A DNA stretch of 13,149 nt from UBA2402 sp044371005 (GCA_044371005.1 JBILUL010000139.1:1-13149), one strand, 5' to 3'; shown: positions 1 through 7,295, numbered from the stretch's first letter. Notes: generated from the sequence alone by a model not told the origin. Numbers and translations are program-made.

Positions 1-943
1 CCCACCTGGGCCCAGGCACCACCCGCGAAACACAGAACTGCTGGCACTCGCAGAAGTTGATCGGCGTCGGCCCCTGCGGCTGACACACATTGACGTCATA
101 CCCCTGGCAACTCTGGCAGAAGACCATGCAACTGAACATCATCGGCCCGTACGGCCCGAACGGTCCCATCGGGTGTCCGGGTCCATAGGTGATGACATCC
201 GTCGTTCCGCAACTCCCGCCGCTGCCGGGGTGTCCGGTGCCGATCACTACGCCACCCTCGAGAATGAGGATCTCGCTCGTGAGATTGCCCGCAGCCCCGT
301 GCGTGTACACATGGCCAATCTCGCCCGTGATCATGAAGCCACCGCTCGGCGAGGGTTCATACCGCAGCGTCGATGCATCCATCACCCGGTTATGACGCAC
401 CGGATGCGGCACGACCTGATAGCCCCAGTCATCGGAGGTCACTTCCTCCACCATCGATCCCGCCGCGGCCGTCACCGTCGCCGTGATCACATCGCCCGGC
501 TGAAGCGATGCAACCACGATCGGTCCGCTCTGAATGCTCCGCGAATAGCACAAGCACGGCAAGCCGGGAATCACTGAAGGCAGACACATCAGGCACCCTG
601 GCTGCGCGGCACACGTGGCCGTGCAACTGCCACCGCCATCGACCAGGACCGATCGGGTGAACGTTCCAATCGGCTGCCCATTCAATCCGATTGCCAGCGT
701 CGCCGAAAGATCCGCCGGTGCCGCGGCGGTGTTCCCCAGCAGTGCCCGCGCACGCACGGTCCATGTTCCATCACTGTTGGGTTGAAACGTGATATCGCTG
801 GAGGAGATCGCACGATTGGCACTCTGGGCCGATGCAACGCCCGTCACCATCGTCGCGGCACACGCAGCAAGCACCGCGCGGGTTCCCGTTCCCCGAACCA
901 GACGCGCCGCTCCACCACAGATATCAAGGATGAGTTGATTCAT
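1..943 (-). CDS. Secreted cysteine-rich protein with two copies of one domain (partial, 3' end beyond window)
   Basis: I translated this from the ATG at 943 to the left edge: 314 codons with no stop, so the C-terminus is missing. The start is supported by GAGAGG 6 nt upstream. Residues 1-39 look like a Sec signal peptide: arginines at 14, 17 and 22, a hydrophobic stretch AVLAACAATMVTGVASA, and cleavage before Gln40. The mature part shows two similar units. Unit 1, about residues 50-145, is a beta-rich stretch followed by C107-x3-C111, C117-x2-C120 and CLC at 130-132. Unit 2, about 193-311, is a beta-rich stretch followed by SCG at 244-246, C272-x3-C276-x2-C279, then C287, FCEC and C304. In both, the cysteine loop ends in a Ser-Arg and then a Gly-Pro. 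The cysteines could form disulfides or bind metal. I recognise no named family. It is the second secreted-protein gene of a minus-strand pair, 200 nt downstream of the interrupted surface-protein gene. Confidence 0.85.
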   Translation of the reverse strand, partial: MNQLILDICGGAARLVRGTGTRAVLAACAATMVTGVASAQSANRAISSSDITFQPNSDGTWTVRARALLGNTAAAPADLSATLAIGLNGQPIGTFTRSVLVDGGGSCTATCAAQPGCLMCLPSVIPGLPCLCYSRSIQSGPIVVASLQPGDVITATVTAAAGSMVEEVTSDDWGYQVVPHPVRHNRVMDASTLRYEPSPSGGFMITGEIGHVYTHGAAGNLTSEILILEGGVVIGTGHPGSGGSCGTTDVITYGPGHPMGPFGPYGPMMFSCMVFCQSCQGYDVNVCQPQGPTPINFCECQQFCVSRVVPGPRW

Positions 944-949
944 GGCTTT

Positions 950-955
950 CCTCTC
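950..955 (-). promoter_or_regulatory. Shine-Dalgarno site for the cysteine-rich secreted gene
   Basis: The minus strand reads GAGAGG, then AAAGCC, then ATG. This is a clear SD at good spacing. It fixes the start of the partial gene at 943. Confidence 0.7.
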
Positions 956-1001
956 AAAGCAGTTCCATCATCGCGCACCGGTACCACCCTGCGCTTTTCC
1001 G

Positions 1002-1007
1002 ATGATA
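1002..1007 (-). promoter_or_regulatory. Possible -10 box (TATCAT) for the cysteine-rich secreted gene
   Basis: The 200-nt gap 944-1143 holds no convincing gene. A TATCAT hexamer on the minus strand, 58 nt before the ATG, matches the sigma-70 -10 consensus at five of six positions. I see no good -35 at 16-18 nt, so this is a weak call. The gap also has an imperfect direct repeat, GGTGTCTGACC at 1110-1120 and GGTGCTGACC at 1126-1135, of unknown meaning. Confidence 0.25.
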
Positions 1008-1143
1008 CCGGAGACGACCCGAAACCACCAGACAGATTGCAGCATCGACCCATTCCAGTGGCGTCTGAACTTCCTCGCGACTGGTTATCCGGACTTGAAA
1101 AGCCTGATTGGTGTCTGACCTTCCCGGTGCTGACCCCGGCGGC

Positions 1144-2973
1144 TCAACGCCCACGAGCAGCATCGAGTTGAGCCGGGCCGGAAATGGCATCCGCCGGATA
1201 CTGCGTGGATGGGACTTTGAATGACGGCAACTCTCCCTGCGGCATGATCACCTTGAAGTCTTCGAACCCCTTGCGGACGGCGGTGATCATGTAATCAAAG
1301 TCGTAGGAGTTGGTGCCGCGGCCAAGTTCCCGCACCACCACCTGACTGGGCGACACTTCCACCGCCGCGAGCCCCAGCGAATCCACCGAGCGTGGCGTCA
1401 GTTGCACCGTCATCCCCTGCTCGCTGGCCATCAGCGCGAAATGCTCGGGCAGTTCAATCACGGCGATGCCCGATTGGAGCCGCGCGGTCCCGCGGCTGTA
1501 CATCGCGGCTTCCGGCCCTTCAAGGCACGCGTAGTTCACGGTCTTCGAGGAATCGGCGGGATGATTCACTCTGAACAGCTTGACCGCAGCAAACAGCGTA
1601 TTCGTCTGCACGAGCACATTGCCAAACACCGAATCGCAGATCACGGTCCCTCGGTTCGAACCTGAGTTGAACAACTCAACCGCCCGCGCTCCATCACCCT
1701 TCATGATCTGCAGGTATCCATCACTGCCGCTGGTTCCCATGCTCGCCCGCACGGTGCTGCTTCCATCGGTCGCCACGAAGGAGTTGGTGCCATAGGGCGA
1801 GGGCACGGTGACGCCGCCTCGCGACGGCGTTGAGCTGAGATTGGCCACCACCAACGGCCTGTTCGTGTAGACGGCCCCCTGAAGATTATCAACGGCCATC
1901 CCGCCATCGCCAGTCCCCGAGGGGCCCTGCGGTCCGGTCGGGCCAACTGGCCCCTGAGGCCCCTGCGGGCCCTGCGGACCAGGAATGCCGTTGGCCATCG
2001 TCGTCTGAATCGTGCCATCGGGGAACTTCACGCCACCGCTGGTGCTTTCGATCAACCCCGCCACCGTCAACTTCGAACCCGGTGTGGTCGTCCCGATGCC
2101 AACATCGCCATCCGAATCAAAAGCCATGCGCACCGCCGCGGAGGATCCATCACGCACCAGCAGCTTCCCCGCCCCCTCACTGTTGCCGTTGGCCGTGGAG
2201 ATCAGGTTGTATTCGCGTCCGCCCGCCGCGGTGTTGCGCAGCAGCATCCACGCACCTCCCGATGATGACGAGTTGACCGTCATCGCGAACTGGCCAGTGG
2301 TGGTGATCGTCTGTCCGTTGGTGAACGTGTTTGCGTTCGCCAGCCGCGCCAGCGTCGAGGGGAGGCGCGAATCCGCCACCTGACCGGTCACGATCTGCGT
2401 CGCATTCAGCGCCGTCAGACCCGATCCATCGCCCCGGATGACACTCGAGGCACTCTCGATGTTCACGATGCCCTGGAAGGTATTGGTACCCGCAAAAACG
2501 TTGTTGGCGCTGAGCCGTGGAATGTTGATCGAGAGCCGTGCATCAAGCAGAGTTCCCGTCGTCACCGCGCTTGCATCGTGCGTGTGCGATGCCAGCGAGA
2601 ACGCCGTTGAGTTCAGCCCGTCGAGCAGATCCGCATTCAGATTCGTCACGAGCTGCGCCGAATCAACAGTGAACGGCGGCGTCGCACCGGAGGTGCCGCC
2701 GTTGAACGCCGGCACCGCTGAGTAGGTCTGGACGACGTTCGTCCGTGCCAGGTTCACAGGCAGGCGTGCATCGCTCACGATGCCGCTGATCAGTGCCGAG
2801 GCATCATGCCCGTGCGAGGCTGCCGCGTAGTCGCTCGACAGCAGGCCGCCGAGCCGTTGAGCATTGCGGGCCTGCACCGCCCAGGGCGTCGCCGTCAATC
2901 GCTGCCGCGGCGACAGCACCTGATACCCCACGGGGTCGGCGCATGCCAATCCTGAATCGGCCCGCACCGACAC
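1144..2973 (-). CDS. Tail-fibre/adhesin-like surface protein, body fragment (downstream of in-frame TAG)
   Basis: 609 codons from a GTG at 2973. It continues the exact reading frame of the 99-codon head upstream, from which it is separated by one TAG and two sense codons. Modules, by residue of this fragment: a 'LSPRQRLTATPWAVQA' segment (20-35) that in this type of protein normally follows the head domain; three copies of a 'G(I/T/Q)(V/L)xDxRLxxxxxR' module near 64-77, 140-153 and 197-210, two of them preceded by ASHxHDASA; a 'DGDVGIGTTTPGSKLTV' segment (288-304); a collagen-like run of eight Gly-X-Y triplets (329-352); and a C-terminal domain with KLFRVNHP (465-472) and EGPEAAMYSRGTA (485-497). 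These resemble trimeric fibre or adhesin proteins common in planctomycetes. The fragment lacks a signal peptide, so alone it would not be exported. Either it is a dead gene body or it is made by stop readthrough. The GTG has only a distant GGAG. Confidence 0.7.
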   Translation of the reverse strand: MSVRADSGLACADPVGYQVLSPRQRLTATPWAVQARNAQRLGGLLSSDYAAASHGHDASALISGIVSDARLPVNLARTNVVQTYSAVPAFNGGTSGATPPFTVDSAQLVTNLNADLLDGLNSTAFSLASHTHDASAVTTGTLLDARLSINIPRLSANNVFAGTNTFQGIVNIESASSVIRGDGSGLTALNATQIVTGQVADSRLPSTLARLANANTFTNGQTITTTGQFAMTVNSSSSGGAWMLLRNTAAGGREYNLISTANGNSEGAGKLLVRDGSSAAVRMAFDSDGDVGIGTTTPGSKLTVAGLIESTSGGVKFPDGTIQTTMANGIPGPQGPQGPQGPVGPTGPQGPSGTGDGGMAVDNLQGAVYTNRPLVVANLSSTPSRGGVTVPSPYGTNSFVATDGSSTVRASMGTSGSDGYLQIMKGDGARAVELFNSGSNRGTVICDSVFGNVLVQTNTLFAAVKLFRVNHPADSSKTVNYACLEGPEAAMYSRGTARLQSGIAVIELPEHFALMASEQGMTVQLTPRSVDSLGLAAVEVSPSQVVVRELGRGTNSYDFDYMITAVRKGFEDFKVIMPQGELPSFKVPSTQYPADAISGPAQLDAARGR

Positions 2974-2979
2974 ATCAAG

Positions 2980-2982
2980 CTA
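2980..2982 (-). other. In-frame amber codon (TAG) interrupting a surface-protein gene
   Basis: Minus-strand codons read GTG GAG CGG TAG CTT GAT GTG TCG. The frame before the stop (3279 mod 3 = 0) and after it (2973 mod 3 = 0) is the same, and 609 further codons are open. A single base change (TGG or TAC to TAG) explains it. The base after the stop is C, a context known to favour readthrough in several bacteria. Confidence 0.85.
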
Positions 2983-3279
2983 CCGCTCCACCCCAGCCGG
3001 AAAGACGTCACCAAAGTCCAGCGTCACGATGAACCGTCCATCCACGATGATGACATCATCCGCGCAGAGGGTGACGCCGATCTGCTGACCCGCCGCCGCG
3101 GCATCAAAGAGCCGGAAGCTCAGATCCGCCCCGCCCGTCACCACACTACCGGACTCCCGAAGTTCACCCTGGTAGGTAAAACCTGTCCCTTGCGCCCACA
3201 AGGAACCTGCCATCATGGCCCCAGCGAGAACTGCCAGACCCTGTGCCGACGAATGCTTCTTGTGCATGCTGATTCCCAT
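2980..3279 (-). CDS. Tail-fibre/adhesin-like surface protein, N-terminal head fragment ending at in-frame TAG
   Basis: 99 codons from the ATG at 3279; a second ATG at 3267 with GGGA 7 nt before it is an equally good start. The N-terminus is a signal peptide: basic HKKH, a hydrophobic stretch, and probable cleavage at LWAQ. The mature part starts GTGFTYQGEL and contains LSFRLFDAAAAG and DGRFIVTLDFG. This is the beta-rich head domain usually found at the start of long planctomycete surface proteins, where it runs straight on into 'LSPRQ.LT..PWA'. Here it stops at GVER-TAG, and the continuation LDVSVRADSG follows in the same frame. The codon lost is probably Trp or Tyr, as family members tend to have an aromatic residue before the next beta strand (inference). 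The intact gene would be 3279-1144, 711 codons. Confidence 0.7.
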   Translation of the reverse strand: MGISMHKKHSSAQGLAVLAGAMMAGSLWAQGTGFTYQGELRESGSVVTGGADLSFRLFDAAAAGQQIGVTLCADDVIIVDGRFIVTLDFGDVFPAGVER

Positions 3280-3320
3280 GATTCACTCTTTCAGTACCGG
3301 TAGATCGACCGGGCTCACGA

Positions 3321-3389
3321 CCCGATCAGCCCCCGGCCAGAACACCTGATGCTTCCCGCCACCACATGCGATGCATCCGACTGATCGGG
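3321..3389. repeat. 9-bp inverted repeat in the divergent intergenic region
   Basis: CCCGATCAG at 3321-3329 and CTGATCGGG at 3381-3389 are perfect inverted copies with 51 nt between them, between the divergent surface-protein and cytochrome genes. It could be a two-site operator, but chance cannot be excluded. Confidence 0.3.
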
Positions 3390-3445
3390 CGCATTGAATT
3401 TGCAGGCGTCGAGCCGCCGCTTCGAAGTCCCAACCACCATCGCGG

Positions 3446-3451
3446 TACACT
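3446..3451 (+). promoter_or_regulatory. TANNNT -10 box directly before the cytochrome gene start (possible leaderless transcript)
   Basis: TACACT ends 5 nt before the ATG at 3457. Transcription normally starts 6-7 nt past a -10 box, which would place the first base at about the start codon. No SD is visible in front of that ATG. No good -35 is seen. The surrounding gap 3280-3456 separates divergent genes; its only other structure is the inverted repeat listed separately. Confidence 0.4.
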
Positions 3452-3456
3452 TTCCC

Positions 3457-5094
3457 ATGCTCGACGCCGCCCTTGCCCTTCTTGGCCGCACCCACCCGCT
3501 GGCCCTGCACATCCCAATCGGCTCCTTCGCGGCACTCGTCGTCTTCGAGCTCCTGGCCTGGCTCCGCGGCCGCCCCCTCGAACTCCACATCCGGCTCACA
3601 CTCACCTCGCTCATCTTCCTCACCGCCACCCTGTCGGTGGTTTCCGGACTCCTTCTTGCCGGCGAGCCCGGCTACTCGGGCGACACGCTCACGCAGCACA
3701 AGGTCAGCGGCATCGCCTTCGCAGTCGTGAGCCTCCTGATGCTCGCCGCGGCGGTGAAGCGTCATCACCGCTCCTACCTGGCCACGTTCCTCGCCGCCGC
3801 GGGGCTGATGACGGTCGCCGGCCACCTTGGCGCGAACATGACGCATGGCGACGACTTCCTCACCGCACCGATCGAGAACTACTTCTCCCCCAAAGCCAGC
3901 CGCGCAGCACGCGGAGGACCCGCACTCGCTCCGAATGCCCCCGCCCCGGAAGAGGCCGCAGCATCCACGCGGTTTGATCGACTGATCCGACCGATCCTGC
4001 AGCAGACCTGCGTCTCCTGTCACGGTGAATCCAAGACCAAGGGCGGGCTGGCGGTACACACGTACGAAGCGCTGATGGCAGGCGGAGACACCGGGCCTTC
4101 GATTATCGCGGGTGATCCGGAGAACTCGGAGTTCATCATCCGCATGCGGCTCCCCATCGATGATGAGGACCACATGCCCCCGGCCAAGAAGCCTCAGCCT
4201 TCCGAAGCGCAGATCAAACTGATCGAAGCGTGGATCAAGGCAGGTGCCACCCTCGACGGTGATTTTGAAGGAGCCCAGGCTGCTACGAAAGCTCCACCCG
4301 CGGCCCAGACGACGCCGGGCGAGACTCAACCGGCACCCAGCCCCGCACCCGCCCGTCAGTCCGCTGCGCCGGCCGCGGTCAATCCTGAGATCGCCGCGGC
4401 GGTTGCTGCTCTTCGCGCCCGTCTGGTGCATGTCGAATCCTTCGACCCTGCCACGACCTTGCTGGCAGTCGATCTGAGCCCCGCGGCGGGCCTGGTGCCG
4501 ACCTCCGAACTGACCACACTGCTGACGCCGCTGGCCACGACGGTTGGCCAGCTCACGCTCTCGCGGATCAGCATTGATGACACGCTGGTGGCACTGGTGG
4601 CGCGGATGACCAATCTCAGGGTCCTCGCCGCGTCGGGCACCGCGATCACGCAGTCTCACCTGGCCTCGCTGTCGGCACTTGCCCAGCTCGAATCGCTGAC
4701 GCTGACTCAGTCCAAACTGACCGACGAGGCCGCGCCGGTTCTGATGAAGTTCGCGGCGCTCAAGACGCTTCACGCGTGGAACAGCGGACTCAGTGCCCAG
4801 GCACTGGCACCCCTGAGCGACCGGGGAGTTCGCGTGGACCTGGGTGCCGCGACTCCGGCCAAGCCGATCGAAACTGAGGCGGACTTCAAGCTGACGAGCG
4901 ATGCACCGCCCGTGGGGACCGCCGCGGCACCGGCGACCGGCACGGGCATTGCCCGTCCGACCAACACGACCTGCCCCATCACCGGCGCGGCCGTCAATGG
5001 GGACATCGTGGTGGTCTACAAGGGGAAAGCCACGGCGGTGTGCTGTGAGAAGTGTGCGAGCAAGGTGCTGGCCGAATCCCTCGCCAAGCCGTGA
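3457..5094 (+). CDS. Membrane-anchored c-type cytochrome fused to LRR-like region and C-terminal Cys metal site
   Basis: 545 aa from the ATG at 3457. The frame also opens upstream at a TTG (3394), but those residues precede the membrane region and add nothing family-like. Modules in order: (a) four hydrophobic helices, about 15-37, 46-69, 84-101 and 107-128, starting with 'HPLALHIPIG' and containing GYSGDTLTQH, resembling DUF2231-type membrane proteins, with histidines at 13, 18, 81, 123 and 130 near helix ends; (b) a planctomycete-type cytochrome c domain, about 172-265: FDRLIRPIL, C185-V-S-C188-H189 for covalent haem, KxKGGL, and M240 in HMPP as likely distal ligand; (c) an Ala/Pro-rich linker, 272-310; (d) about four leucine-rich-repeat-like units, 340-455; (e) a YHS/TRASH-like site with C506-P-I-T-G and C529-C530-x2-C533. 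The haem domain must lie outside the cytoplasmic membrane. Role: probably electron transfer or redox sensing in the envelope; substrate unknown. It is first in a two-gene plus-strand unit. Confidence 0.88.
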   Translation: MLDAALALLGRTHPLALHIPIGSFAALVVFELLAWLRGRPLELHIRLTLTSLIFLTATLSVVSGLLLAGEPGYSGDTLTQHKVSGIAFAVVSLLMLAAAVKRHHRSYLATFLAAAGLMTVAGHLGANMTHGDDFLTAPIENYFSPKASRAARGGPALAPNAPAPEEAAASTRFDRLIRPILQQTCVSCHGESKTKGGLAVHTYEALMAGGDTGPSIIAGDPENSEFIIRMRLPIDDEDHMPPAKKPQPSEAQIKLIEAWIKAGATLDGDFEGAQAATKAPPAAQTTPGETQPAPSPAPARQSAAPAAVNPEIAAAVAALRARLVHVESFDPATTLLAVDLSPAAGLVPTSELTTLLTPLATTVGQLTLSRISIDDTLVALVARMTNLRVLAASGTAITQSHLASLSALAQLESLTLTQSKLTDEAAPVLMKFAALKTLHAWNSGLSAQALAPLSDRGVRVDLGAATPAKPIETEADFKLTSDAPPVGTAAAPATGTGIARPTNTTCPITGAAVNGDIVVVYKGKATAVCCEKCASKVLAESLAKP

Positions 5095-5115
5095 ATGTGG
5101 GCCATTGGCGGGCAC

Positions 5116-5121
5116 TATCCT
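5116..5121 (+). promoter_or_regulatory. TANNNT -10 box directly before the hydrolase start (possible leaderless transcript)
   Basis: TATCCT ends 6 nt before the ATG at 5128, matching the arrangement at 3446-3451. The GAGG at 5122-5125 is only 2 nt from the ATG, too close to serve as a normal SD. The box lies in the 33-nt gap after the cytochrome gene, so the hydrolase may have its own start site besides readthrough from upstream. No -35 is seen. Confidence 0.35.
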
Positions 5122-5127
5122 GAGGGC

Positions 5128-7275
5128 ATGCTTCGATTCACCGCTCTGAGTCTGTTGTGTGCTCACAGTGCCTTTGCGCAGGTCACGCTGCCAGCCGATG
5201 TTTCCCAATTGGCGCTCACCAGTGGCTTTGCCATTGATGGCGTGGGGCGATCGGCCCGGCGACCGATCAACACCGACAGGGTGGTCGCGACGATGGTGTT
5301 CACGCCATCCGCTTTTGTGAACGCCAAGGCGGGAGAATCGCTTCCGGACGACACTCGTGAATCGCCCTCAACATGGCGCGAGATCAAGGCGGGTGAAGAC
5401 GGGAGCTTCTCCGATGTCAAACCGGGCACCTACATCCTGGTCAAGGTGACGTCGCAGCAGGATCGTTCGCTGCTGCTCACGGCCACCGGTCATGGCATGG
5501 TGTACGTGAACGGCACGCCGCGGATGGGGGATCCGTATGGCACGGGCTATGTCACGCTCCCGATCACGCTGCTCAAGGGAGAGAACACGCTGCTGTTTGC
5601 GCACGCCGGACGGGGCGGCATGCGTGCATCGCTGGGGCCCGCGCCGATCAGCGTCAAGTTCATTCCCGGTGACGTCACGCTCCCGGATCTCAAGCCCGAT
5701 TCGCTTCAGGAGGTGCTCATCGGAGTGCCCGTGATCAACTCGGCGTTGCGGACGGAGTTCGTCCAGATCGATGCCGAATCCACTGTTGAAAAGCGACGCA
5801 CCACGGCGCGATTCGGGCACGACATGGTGATGAAGGTACCGATCACGCTGAAGGTTCAGGCCGGCGCCGATGGGGAGCAGACGGTGCGGCTTCGCCTCAT
5901 GACGGCCGAACTGGAACTCGACACGCTCGATCTGAAGCTCCGAACCGTCACAACGGGCCCTTACCGTCGCACGTTCCTGAGCCGGATCGATTCGAGCGTG
6001 CAGTACTTCAGCGTCGTGCCGCCGCCGGCCGACGCACCACCAGCGCAGCCCGCGGCACTGGTTCTCTCACTCCACGGCGCCAGCGTGGAAGCCACTTCAC
6101 AGGCCGGCTCCTACCGCCAGCGCCCCGACACCTACGTCATCTGCCCGACCAACCGCCGCCCCTACGGCTTTGACTGGGAAGACTGGGGACGCATCGATGC
6201 ACTCGAAGTGATGGACCTTGCCAAGCAGATGTACGGCACCGACCCCACCCGCCAGTATCTGACCGGCCACAGCATGGGCGGACACGGCACCTGGCAGTTG
6301 GGGGTGCACTACCCCGACCGCTTCGCGGCGATTGCCCCCAGTGCGGGCTGGCTCTCCTTCGATTCCTACACCAGCGCGGGCGGCCCCGAGTTTGCGCCCA
6401 GCACACCCTTGGGCGCGGTCTTCCAGAAGGCCCGCAACGCGAGCATGACCCTTGATTACCTCGACAATCTCAAGGGCAAGGGCATCTTCATTCTCCACGG
6501 TGATGCCGACGACAATGTGCCTGTAACCCAGGCACGCGCCGGTCGCGAAGCACTTGACAAGGCGGGCATTCCCTACGGCTTCCACGAACAGCCCGGAGCG
6601 GGTCACTGGTGGGGCAACGCTGATTCCGGGGCCGCGTGTCTCGACTGGCCCGCCATCTGGGAGACCTTCTCGAAATCACGGCTCACACCCGGATCCGCCG
6701 CCGCGGTGCCATCACCACTTGATGACCGAGGATTCGTGAAGGGCTCCTTCAAGCGCGTGTTCGACCGGAGCTTCACCCTCGTCTACTGCACCGGCGGCAC
6801 CTACAACGATGAAGTACTCGCGTACGGCAAGGCTCGCTTTGATGCTGAACAATGGTGGGTCCGGGGCAACGGATCGGCACGCATCATCTCCGATGTGAGG
6901 TTCATCGCCGAACTCCCGCCAGGCAACGTCATTCTCTACGGAAACCGTGACACCAACCTCGCATGGCGGACGCTGATCGCTGGCGACTCGCTTGTTCTTG
7001 AGAACAACACGCTCACCGTCGATGGCCGCACGCTGCAGGGCAAGGACATCGCGTGCCTGGCGACATTCCCCCGCAAGGGCTCCAGCAACGAACTTGTCGG
7101 TGTCGTCGGCGGCACTGGTCTGGTTGGAATGAAGGCCACCGAACGCCTCAACTACTTCCTCTCCGGCACCGGCTACCCCGAACTCATGATCATGCGAGCC
7201 GACATCTGGAACAAGGGCTACGACGCCGTCGAAGCCGCGTCCACCGGCGACGGCCCCATTGTCTGGCGCCCCTGA
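5128..7275 (+). CDS. Secreted alpha/beta-hydrolase (prolyl-oligopeptidase/PHB-depolymerase-like esterase or peptidase)
   Basis: 715 aa from the ATG at 5128, chosen because it gives a clean signal peptide (MLRFTALSLLCAHSAFA, then Gln); an in-frame ATG at 5095 would put charged and polar residues before it. After about 300 residues of beta-rich N-terminal region comes the catalytic fold: LVLSLHGA (about 311-318), GHSMGG with nucleophile Ser382, HGDADDNVP with Asp461, and GAGHWWG with His493. Order and spacing fit a serine-hydrolase triad of the esterase D/PHB-depolymerase/prolyl-oligopeptidase type. A C-terminal extension (about 530-715) has TLVYCTGGTYNDE, EQWWVRGNG and VILYGNRDTNLAW; similar tails occur on planctomycete hydrolases, function unknown. 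Acts outside the cytoplasmic membrane, on an ester or peptide substrate that cannot be named. Follows the cytochrome gene by 33 nt, likely partly co-transcribed, and ends at the terminator at 7296-7331. Confidence 0.87.
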   Translation: MLRFTALSLLCAHSAFAQVTLPADVSQLALTSGFAIDGVGRSARRPINTDRVVATMVFTPSAFVNAKAGESLPDDTRESPSTWREIKAGEDGSFSDVKPGTYILVKVTSQQDRSLLLTATGHGMVYVNGTPRMGDPYGTGYVTLPITLLKGENTLLFAHAGRGGMRASLGPAPISVKFIPGDVTLPDLKPDSLQEVLIGVPVINSALRTEFVQIDAESTVEKRRTTARFGHDMVMKVPITLKVQAGADGEQTVRLRLMTAELELDTLDLKLRTVTTGPYRRTFLSRIDSSVQYFSVVPPPADAPPAQPAALVLSLHGASVEATSQAGSYRQRPDTYVICPTNRRPYGFDWEDWGRIDALEVMDLAKQMYGTDPTRQYLTGHSMGGHGTWQLGVHYPDRFAAIAPSAGWLSFDSYTSAGGPEFAPSTPLGAVFQKARNASMTLDYLDNLKGKGIFILHGDADDNVPVTQARAGREALDKAGIPYGFHEQPGAGHWWGNADSGAACLDWPAIWETFSKSRLTPGSAAAVPSPLDDRGFVKGSFKRVFDRSFTLVYCTGGTYNDEVLAYGKARFDAEQWWVRGNGSARIISDVRFIAELPPGNVILYGNRDTNLAWRTLIAGDSLVLENNTLTVDGRTLQGKDIACLATFPRKGSSNELVGVVGGTGLVGMKATERLNYFLSGTGYPELMIMRADIWNKGYDAVEAASTGDGPIVWRP

Positions 7276-7295
7276 CTCCTGCACACTCCAAAAAC

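Noticed and set aside
1140..1175. 9-bp hairpin (CGGCTCAAC/GTTGAGCCG) around the stop codon of the surface gene as a terminator
   Set aside because: The loop is 18 nt, the stem is short, and no T run follows on the minus strand.
954..1190. 78-codon minus-strand frame across the end of the surface gene and the following gap
   Set aside because: It overlaps the true 3' end in another frame and has no SD, no family likeness and no signal peptide.
3294..3302. GTACCGGT shared between the upstream regions of the two secreted-protein genes (also 977-984)
   Set aside because: The ACCGGT core is a palindrome, the two copies sit at different distances and orientations, and one such 8-mer match is expected by chance in a window this size.
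3283..5208. 641-codon open frame on the minus strand opposite the cytochrome gene
   Set aside because: Its translation is low-complexity, rich in Arg, Gly and Gln, with no domain. The plus strand here has a haem motif, membrane helices and LRR-like repeats. GC-rich third positions open the antisense frame.
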